In this document: positions 1 through 5,059 of the stretch, in pieces | Numbering within the stretch: the first letter of the stretch is position 1 | Layout of the letters: the number at the start of each line of letters is the position of its first letter | Assembly: GCA_013824215.1 (NCBI GenBank) | Contig: PNNM01000040.1 | Span: 1 to 9,034 of the forward strand | Reading direction: 5' to 3' | Length of the DNA stretch: 9,034 nucleotides | DNA from: Coriobacteriaceae bacterium | GTDB lineage: Bacteria; Actinomycetota; Coriobacteriia; Anaerosomatales; D1FN1-002 | Notes under the pieces: model-generated | What the model saw: the letters and a program-made list of their open reading frames with translations, nothing else | What the model was told of the DNA's origin: nothing | The model's database searches: none | Made by a program: the position numbers and the translations under genes

Positions 1-257
1 ATGCCTCCAGGGATGACGAGATCCGGGGGCACCTTGCTTCGGGGAAGTTGAAGGTCGACGGCGAGCGCATCTTCATGCGTCACGAGAACGAGCAGACATA
101 CCAGCCCGCTCGGTTCCGGAACGCGGGGACCCATTCGGCGAAGCAGAAGACGAACGTCGGCCGGAGGTCGTACTACCGCGACCGGATCCTCGCTGTTGCT
201 CGGGAGATCGAGGGTTCTACCGCCCCAGAAGCTCCCCCAGGTCCTCCGGCGGAGTGA
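1..257 (+). CDS. 3' end of an unrecognised protein gene (5' truncated by window edge)
   Basis: The reading frame is open from the window edge (first whole codon at base 3) to a TGA at 255-257, giving the last 84 residues of a longer protein. Almost every codon up to about base 190 ends in G or C, as in the clear genes nearby, so this is probably genuine coding. The tail is basic and polar, with a run KQKTNVGRRSYYRDR around residues 53-67, and ends in a proline-rich stretch PEAPPGPPAE. I recognise no family and see no membrane segment or catalytic motif. A TTG at 48 could act as a start, but the frame stays open and coding-like before it, so a longer gene is more likely. Its last 41 bases overlap the 3' end of the convergent fic gene. 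Function unknown. Confidence 0.55.
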   Translation, partial: ASRDDEIRGHLASGKLKVDGERIFMRHENEQTYQPARFRNAGTHSAKQKTNVGRRSYYRDRILAVAREIEGSTAPEAPPGPPAE

Positions 258-1545
258 AGACGAACGCGCGGCCCTCTTTGCCCTTGTTCAGATAGCCGCG
301 CTCGGCGAGATCGAGCAGGTCATCGCGGGCCGTGGGATACGAAACGTTGTGGGACGCGCGGTGCGATTCCACCGTGAAGACGGAGTCCCTGTCGGCGATG
401 GCGCGAGAGAGCAACGCGCGTTGCCGGTAGTTGAAGGACAGGTCCTTCGAGACCACATTCGCGAGTTCCCTGTCCCGCTGCGCCCGGCGCCCGATGTAGG
501 TCCACAGCTCCTTCAGTGCCTTCTCGATGCAGTGCAGATGGAAGACGAGGAAGTACGTCATGTCCGCGTCGTCGGACTCGGCATAGAGGTATGCCCTGTC
601 GTACTGTCCCCGCCGCCGCAGGATCACGCGCGAGATCGGGACGAACTCGAGCAGCCTGTAGCCTCGCTTGAGCAGGTAGAAGTAGAAGAGCGCGCGAGCC
701 GTTCGTCCGTTGCCGTCCGCGAACGGGTGCAGGTAGGCCAGCCAGAAGTGGAGGATGCACGCGCGCAGGATCGGATGCTCGAACTCCGGACCGTCATCGT
801 TCGCCCACTTGCACAACCGGGCCAGCTCGGCGGGAATGGACGCGACCGGAGGCGGTACGTGGAGCACTGTCCCGGTCGCGTTGTCATGCACGAGGATGTC
901 ATCTGTCTCGCGCAACCGCCCGACGTCGGCTGGGTCCTCGAGGGTATCCTCGGTGAGCCACTCCTGGATCTGCACGATCAGACCGGGCGAGAACGGCTCG
1001 TCCGGCATCTCCCGCAGCTCCGAGATCGTCCGGTAGTTGTTCAGGATCATGCGCTCCGCCCGGTTCTTGGGCCTCCGGCCCGTGCGCAGCATGTCCTTGG
1101 CCGCCTTGCGAGTCGTCGAGGCGCCCTCGATCTGACTGGAGGCGATCGCCTCCTCCATCAGTGAGCTGATGAGGTAGCGCTGTTGGGCGTAGCCGGGGAT
1201 CCCGGCATCGGTCGTGGTGATCCGTCCGCCGGCATCGCGGTCGATGAGGTGAAGGCAGCGTTGCATCTCCTCGGTGAGCATGTACGTGAACGTGTGGCCG
1301 TGCACGTCGCGCACCGCGGTGGGCTTACGGTCTATCCCGCGCAGCACCTTCACGAATCGCCATGCGTCCGCCGGCTCGACGCCTTCGGGCATCGGCAGGT
1401 GCTTGAACCTGTCCCAGTACAGATACTCTCGATTCGCCCGCCGGAACAGCTCGGAGAGTCCGCCTGAGTGCAGCGCCGCGACCATCCGGCCGAGGGGTTC
1501 GGCGCTCAGATCCCCGGCGGGGGCCGGTTCGGGCCTCTTCGGCAT
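217..1545 (-). CDS. Fic family protein (predicted AMP-transferase) with C-terminal winged helix
   Basis: The 442-residue product is a Fido-fold enzyme predicted to move AMP (or another nucleotide part) from NTP onto a hydroxyl side chain of a target protein. The catalytic motif HPFADGNGRTAR is complete at residues 273-284: His273 as general base, Asp277 for the metal, and Arg281 and Arg284 for phosphates. An inhibitory-helix motif S-x3-E-G (Ser136 to Glu140-Gly141) lies before the catalytic core, marking a class II, self-inhibited Fic enzyme in which the Glu blocks productive ATP binding. Residues 208-225 (VGRLRETDDILVHD region) match the usual segment before the target-binding flap. Residues about 368-432 look like a winged helix-turn-helix, suggesting DNA binding and autoregulation. 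The ATG at 1545 is preceded by AGGAG at 5-6 nt. It is monocistronic, behind a promoter set in an inverted repeat. The family call is firm; the target is unknown. Confidence 0.96.
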   Translation of the reverse strand: MPKRPEPAPAGDLSAEPLGRMVAALHSGGLSELFRRANREYLYWDRFKHLPMPEGVEPADAWRFVKVLRGIDRKPTAVRDVHGHTFTYMLTEEMQRCLHLIDRDAGGRITTTDAGIPGYAQQRYLISSLMEEAIASSQIEGASTTRKAAKDMLRTGRRPKNRAERMILNNYRTISELREMPDEPFSPGLIVQIQEWLTEDTLEDPADVGRLRETDDILVHDNATGTVLHVPPPVASIPAELARLCKWANDDGPEFEHPILRACILHFWLAYLHPFADGNGRTARALFYFYLLKRGYRLLEFVPISRVILRRRGQYDRAYLYAESDDADMTYFLVFHLHCIEKALKELWTYIGRRAQRDRELANVVSKDLSFNYRQRALLSRAIADRDSVFTVESHRASHNVSYPTARDDLLDLAERGYLNKGKEGRAFVFTPPEDLGELLGR

Positions 1546-1558
1546 GGCTGCTCCTCGC

Positions 1559-1646
1559 GAACTATAGTTACCTATAGCTACTTATACTTGGCTGACGCCC
1601 GCTGAGTCAACAGCCAACTGTAAGAACGTATAGCTACCTATAGTTG
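1559..1646. repeat. 36-bp imperfect inverted repeat with 10-bp TATAG iterons (candidate fic operator)
   Basis: The arms 1559-1594 and 1611-1646 are inverted copies matching at 28 of 36 positions by hand alignment, with a 16-base centre (1595-1610). The inner ends, TTGGCTG (1588-1594) and CAGCCAA (1611-1617), pair perfectly over 7 bp. Each arm also carries direct 10-bp units: CTATAGTTAC (1562-1571), CTATAGCTAC (1572-1581) and a degenerate third (1582-1591) on the left; GTATAGCTAC (1628-1637) and CTATAGTTGA (1638-1647) on the right. A 10-bp period puts each unit on the same face of the helix. The fic -35 falls in the centre, the -10 in the left arm, and the right arm lies upstream of the -35. 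This is the layout expected for a dimeric repressor that closes its own promoter. The winged helix of the Fic protein is the obvious candidate ligand, which is inference. Confidence 0.8.
1581..1610 (-). promoter_or_regulatory. Predicted sigma70-type promoter of fic
   Basis: Read on the minus strand, TTGACT (complement of 1605-1610) is followed after 18 bases by TATAAG (complement of 1581-1586). This is close to the TTGACA/TATAAT consensus, with a slightly long spacer. Transcription would start near 1572-1575, leaving a leader of roughly 27-30 bases before the fic ATG, with the AGGAG ribosome site in it. The local sequence is clearly richer in A+T than its surroundings. The promoter is embedded in the inverted repeat at 1559-1646, so a protein bound there would block it. 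Confidence 0.65.
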
Positions 1647-1647
1647 A

Positions 1648-1906
1648 GGAAGCGGGGTGCGCACGCCCGTTGCGACTTGATGGCCCGCTGATAGCCCGAG
1701 GGTGGCGGGGGAACGCGAAGTGGCGCTCATCCGATCCGGAAACGAAAAGTACGAAGCGCCTGTCCCTCCGAGCGAACCTTGCGTTGCCGCAGTGCCCATC
1801 CGGTGTTCCAAGCGCCTCGCACCACGTACTCTACCGCACCCGGCCACGCGTGCAAGGGGTTTCTTGAACTATCCGCCGAGCGGTCGCGAAGCTCTGACCA
1901 GCGGTT
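1648..1906. other. Intergenic stretch with no supported gene
   Basis: This stretch lies between the fic operator and the DnaA-box-like cluster. It has open frames on both strands, but none has a good ribosome site, a recognisable domain or the codon pattern of the neighbouring genes. I looked for a tRNA in both orientations and found no cloverleaf with a proper T-arm. It may be decayed sequence or simply a long spacer. Confidence 0.5.
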
Positions 1907-1950
1907 TTATCCACAGGTTGCCCACAGGACCGTCCACAGCAACGTCCACA
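1907..1950 (+). promoter_or_regulatory. Cluster of four tandem DnaA-box-like 9-mers
   Basis: Four same-direction 9-mers occur at 11-12 base spacing: TTATCCACA (1907-1915), TTGCCCACA (1918-1926), CCGTCCACA (1930-1938) and ACGTCCACA (1942-1950). Each is followed by G, usually GG. The first is identical to the high-affinity Escherichia coli DnaA box; the others differ from the TTGTCCACA form common in actinobacteria by one to three bases. Spacing near one helical turn would let proteins bind side by side. The cluster lies 35 bases past the stop of the patatin gene, and no replication gene is nearby. It could titrate or load DnaA, regulate transcription, or be an iteron array for another protein. 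The boxes are seen directly; the DnaA role is inferred. Confidence 0.55.
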
Positions 1951-1984
1951 GGGGTCGCCAACAGCGGGGCCGGCAATCCCCACC

Positions 1985-3934
1985 CTATTTCGGCACGAGC
2001 CGCAGGTGCGGCCGATGCTTGGGAGCTCCCTGTTCGAAGACCTCGGGCGACTCGGACCAATGTCGCCGGAGCTCCATCAGTTCCTCGGTCTCGTCGTGAG
2101 CCTGCTTGCGGCTGGCCTCGCTGTCCCACCGGTAGCCCGGCAGGTCGTTCATCGGAAGCGAGAAGAAGTCGCCGTATGCCGGGCTCTCGGCGGTGCCCGG
2201 CCTGTCATAGCGGAACTGGAGCCGTCTTGACCAGTCCTCCATCCCGGCCATGGCGGTCCGGTAGCGCACCCACCGATGGTTCTGCCAGCCCTCGGCTGCC
2301 TCCGAGCCTGGTCTCGCACCCGCGAAACGATCCACCAGCGCGTCAGCCGCGCAGACCCCCCGCTCGGCCAGCCTCTTGACGACCTCGGGCGGCATGTTGA
2401 GGTTCATGCCCCCCTCCGTGTCGTCATGGCTGACATGCACGATCCTGTCGCGATAGCCGGATAGCGTGAGCTGGCTGTTGTCCACCCAATCCTTCATCGT
2501 GCCGACGATCGCGGAGGCGAAGGGGATGAGTCCGTCGATCGGTCTCCACCAGCCCAGCACTCCCCCCAGGTTGTTGTCGGGAAGGTAGACGTTGTTGCAC
2601 TCGTCGTGCAGGTCGCGCGGGTGATCGGCATGGAAGGGCCGCAGGTTGATGCCGAACGTCGGACGCGACGGGAGAGGGGCGTCGAAGAAGTGGACGGGGA
2701 AGTTGCTGCACAGACCGCCATCCGAGAACCAGTTGATCTGGAACTCCGGCTTGAGACCCACCTTGTCCCCCGCCTCCTCAGCTGGAGCACCGGGATTGTC
2801 CTTGTGCCACCGGCGAAGCGCGCTGGCCGCGTCCCTGGAACGTTCCCGGCTGTAGTCAACCGCGTACAGCGGCACGGCGCTGATCAGCAGCGGGAAACTC
2901 AGGCTCATCCGCACGGCCACCACAACGGGCAGATCGCCGGGCGCGGGGAGCGGCAGCAGCGTAGGGTCGTTGCCGCGAGCCTGTCTGCATAGCGCCCGGT
3001 ACCTCCAAGCATCACTCTCGTCCGCCGGACCCGGATGCGGGTGGTCCGCCATCCACTCCATGACCTCAGCAGGGAACCACCGGCCGAGCTGGGCGGGATC
3101 GTAGAAGTAGCCGAGGCCTTGGAACTCGGACGGGATGCGCTCCCGGGTCCCACGCGTGAGGTTGGTCGAGATCATCTCGAGGCGCAACGCCGGATCGTCA
3201 GGCTCGAACGGCGGATCGGTCTCACCGATGCCCCACAGGTCGCGGAAGGTCAGCGGCACGCCGGGGGCTGGCCGGCCGGCCAGCTCGTTCAGCTTGGCGT
3301 GCAGCCAAGGAGTGAGCGCGGTGGGCCCGCCATCACCGCGACACAGTCCGTAGCCGTTGGCCGGGACCGCAGTGCTCAGCCTCGACCAGACACCCCATGC
3401 GAGGGCGACGGGCACGCCCGCCACCAGCGCGAGAACGGCGCCGACGAGCGCCCACGGCAACGCGGGACCCCCCGAGAGCACCGCGGCCGCGGCGAGCGCC
3501 AGTCCGGGGAGAGCGCCGAGAAGCACCCAGCCGGGGAAGCCGAGCAGCGCGGCGCCGAACACCGCGATCACCAGCGCGATCCCCTTCTTCGCCAGCGCCG
3601 CGGTCAGGATGCGGAAGACCGGACGCGTCGTGGGCGCGGGTCGGAAGAGGCGGAACAGCAGCGACTCGCCCCGCGCGTCCTGCTCGGTGATCTCGTCGGG
3701 CAGGCGCTCCAGCGCCTCGAAGCCGGCGGGCCGCCCTGTTTCCGCCGCGGCCGCCATACCCGCGGCGATGGCGCCAGCCGAGGTGCCCCCGACGTTGCGC
3801 AGCCGATACGTCTCGGCGAGCCTGCACACGCCCAGCGGGTAGATCACGCCGCTCGTGATGCCGCCCTTCATGATCAGGTCGCATTCCAGCGGCGGCTTCT
3901 CAGAGTACGCGCGTTCGGGATCCTCCGTGTTCAT
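1985..3934 (-). CDS. Patatin-like phospholipase with internal membrane segments
   Basis: The 649-residue product is a predicted serine acyl hydrolase cutting membrane phospholipids. The patatin features are in order: a glycine-rich oxyanion segment KGGITSG (residues 23-29), the nucleophile elbow GTSAG with Ser52 (50-54), and the dyad Asp in DGG (405-407, within NWFSDGGLCSNFPVHFFD). Residues about 117-183 are strongly hydrophobic and can form two or three membrane spans, an insert between Ser52 and Asp405 that would place the enzyme at the membrane. Residues 440-649 are a soluble extension I do not recognise. The ATG at 3934 is chosen because GGGAGGG lies 4 nt upstream and the next residues lead straight into the patatin fold; the frame extends upstream to 4120 but would overlap the MBL gene with arginine-rich non-conserved sequence. 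It is last in the operon, 35 bases after the MBL stop. Patatins serve as membrane-destroying effectors in CBASS; that role here is inference. Confidence 0.92.
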   Translation of the reverse strand: MNTEDPERAYSEKPPLECDLIMKGGITSGVIYPLGVCRLAETYRLRNVGGTSAGAIAAGMAAAAETGRPAGFEALERLPDEITEQDARGESLLFRLFRPAPTTRPVFRILTAALAKKGIALVIAVFGAALLGFPGWVLLGALPGLALAAAAVLSGGPALPWALVGAVLALVAGVPVALAWGVWSRLSTAVPANGYGLCRGDGGPTALTPWLHAKLNELAGRPAPGVPLTFRDLWGIGETDPPFEPDDPALRLEMISTNLTRGTRERIPSEFQGLGYFYDPAQLGRWFPAEVMEWMADHPHPGPADESDAWRYRALCRQARGNDPTLLPLPAPGDLPVVVAVRMSLSFPLLISAVPLYAVDYSRERSRDAASALRRWHKDNPGAPAEEAGDKVGLKPEFQINWFSDGGLCSNFPVHFFDAPLPSRPTFGINLRPFHADHPRDLHDECNNVYLPDNNLGGVLGWWRPIDGLIPFASAIVGTMKDWVDNSQLTLSGYRDRIVHVSHDDTEGGMNLNMPPEVVKRLAERGVCAADALVDRFAGARPGSEAAEGWQNHRWVRYRTAMAGMEDWSRRLQFRYDRPGTAESPAYGDFFSLPMNDLPGYRWDSEASRKQAHDETEELMELRRHWSESPEVFEQGAPKHRPHLRLVPK

Positions 3935-3969
3935 CGTGCCCTCCCTAAGTGGCCGGCGTTGCGCCGAGG

Positions 3970-5049
3970 TCAGAGCTCCACCCTGAACTCGCCTTGGCCG
4001 AAGTGGCCGGCGTAGTCGTCCTCGCCGGGATCCCCCTGCCAGCGGTCGTTGTGCTCGGTGAGGTAGTTGAAGTACAGGTCGATGCCTCCACCGGTCGTCC
4101 TCGGAGCCCGCAGGATCCACGCGATCGTCTCCTCGTTCGGATGCTCGGTGCCGCTCCCGTTGGAGGAGAGCAGGTACTTCGGGCAGTCGAGCAGCGCCAG
4201 CAGGTCGGGACTCGTGTTGCCTCGGCTGCCGTGGTGCGAGACCTTCAATGCATCCAGCTTCAGCTTCGGTACGCCCCGCTCAGAGAGCAGGCGCTCGACC
4301 GAGGAGACGAGCACGGGCTCGATCGCGTCGCCCGCGAACAGGACGGACTTGACCCTCCCGCCGTCGAACCGGTCCGCGTACTCGGCCAGGAAAGCGATGC
4401 TGCTGCCGTTGGCGGGCGTGACGGCCTTCTTGAACGTGCGCTTGGCGAGATCCTCGACGGACTCGGTGCCGAGGATCCCCCGCCCCTCGTCCTCGGATTC
4501 GGCCTGCTCCTTGGCGCTCTCACCGTTGAGGAGCTTGTTCGCCTCGGCGGGCCACTTCTCCCGGAGCTTCTTCAGCTGCGCGGGTCCGGGGGACAGCAGC
4601 GTGAGACGCATGCCGCCCGGTAGTACCTTGACGGGCAACGGCTGCCCCTCGGCGGACACCACGACCGGTTCCTCCGCGCCACCGAACGACGTGTTCCACG
4701 GCAACCTCTTGTCGGCGATCGTCTTGGCCAGCAGCGTGCCCTCCTTGGGTCCCAAGATGCCCAGCAGCTGCGAGCGGTCGTTGAACCAGACCTCCCCGAC
4801 GCTGTCGGCATCCACCGCCGGATCCGAGAAGAGCGGCAGGGCGCCCATGATGTGGTCGTTGTCGATATGGGTGATCGTGATGAGCTCGAGCCCGGCTCGC
4901 GCCGGGCCGTCGCCGAGCTTCTCGACGATGTGCGGGACGGTCTCTTCGTAGCCGCAATCGATCAGTATCCGATCCGGGCGCTCGGGATCACCGTACTCGA
5001 CGCACAGCGCATCGCCCTCGTTGGCCGGCAGCATCTCCACCGCGAACAT
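3970..5049 (-). CDS. ComEC-like metallo-beta-lactamase-fold hydrolase
   Basis: The 359-residue soluble protein has the MBL fold in the ComEC/Rec2-like form. Metal-binding motifs are seen in order: H-I-D-N-D-H at residues 61-66 (TITHIDNDHIMGAL; an HxDxDH variant of HxHxDH), G-D at 240-241 (LFAGDA), SHHGSRGNTS at 271-280, and a final HP at 303-304. The N-terminus (EGDALCVEYGD, then ILIDCGY) matches the first strands of the fold. It lacks the membrane channel part of true ComEC, so a DNA-uptake role is not supported; nuclease, phosphodiesterase or nucleotide-signal hydrolase activity is possible. The ATG at 5049 is favoured because GAGGGGG lies 6 nt upstream and overlaps the CHAT gene's TGA; an ATG at 5091 would overlap the CHAT gene by 32 bases without a better site. 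The 10-base gap from the CHAT stop indicates one transcript and coupled translation. Confidence 0.94.
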   Translation of the reverse strand: MFAVEMLPANEGDALCVEYGDPERPDRILIDCGYEETVPHIVEKLGDGPARAGLELITITHIDNDHIMGALPLFSDPAVDADSVGEVWFNDRSQLLGILGPKEGTLLAKTIADKRLPWNTSFGGAEEPVVVSAEGQPLPVKVLPGGMRLTLLSPGPAQLKKLREKWPAEANKLLNGESAKEQAESEDEGRGILGTESVEDLAKRTFKKAVTPANGSSIAFLAEYADRFDGGRVKSVLFAGDAIEPVLVSSVERLLSERGVPKLKLDALKVSHHGSRGNTSPDLLALLDCPKYLLSSNGSGTEHPNEETIAWILRAPRTTGGGIDLYFNYLTEHNDRWQGDPGEDDYAGHFGQGEFRVEL

Positions 5050-5059
5050 GGCATCCCCC

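Noticed and set aside
196..1164. Long plus-strand open frame opposite fic
   Set aside because: Composition is that of an antisense shadow in GC-rich DNA, and the minus strand encodes an intact Fic domain here.
1780..1870. Possible tRNA or tRNA fragment
   Set aside because: No acceptor stem, anticodon arm and T-arm could be fitted in either orientation.
1907..1950. Short CRISPR-like array
   Set aside because: Repeat units are only 11-12 bp with no spacers and no cas gene; DnaA-box or iteron cluster fits better.
1960..1984. Rho-independent terminator after the patatin gene
   Set aside because: GGGG/CCCC (about 1966-1982) can pair over only four bases and no U-run follows on the minus strand.
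1702..2379. 225-codon plus-strand open frame starting in the intergenic region
   Set aside because: No ribosome site or domain; more than half is antisense to the patatin gene and the rest crosses the DnaA-box-like repeats.
3035..4015. 326-codon plus-strand open frame opposite patatin
   Set aside because: Arginine/glycine/glutamine-rich sequence without a domain, opposite a patatin with intact catalytic motifs.
3935..4120. N-terminal extension of the patatin frame up to 4120
   Set aside because: The extra 62 residues are arginine-rich, lie antisense-like inside the MBL gene's 3' end and lack a ribosome site, whereas the ATG at 3934 has GGGAGGG just upstream.
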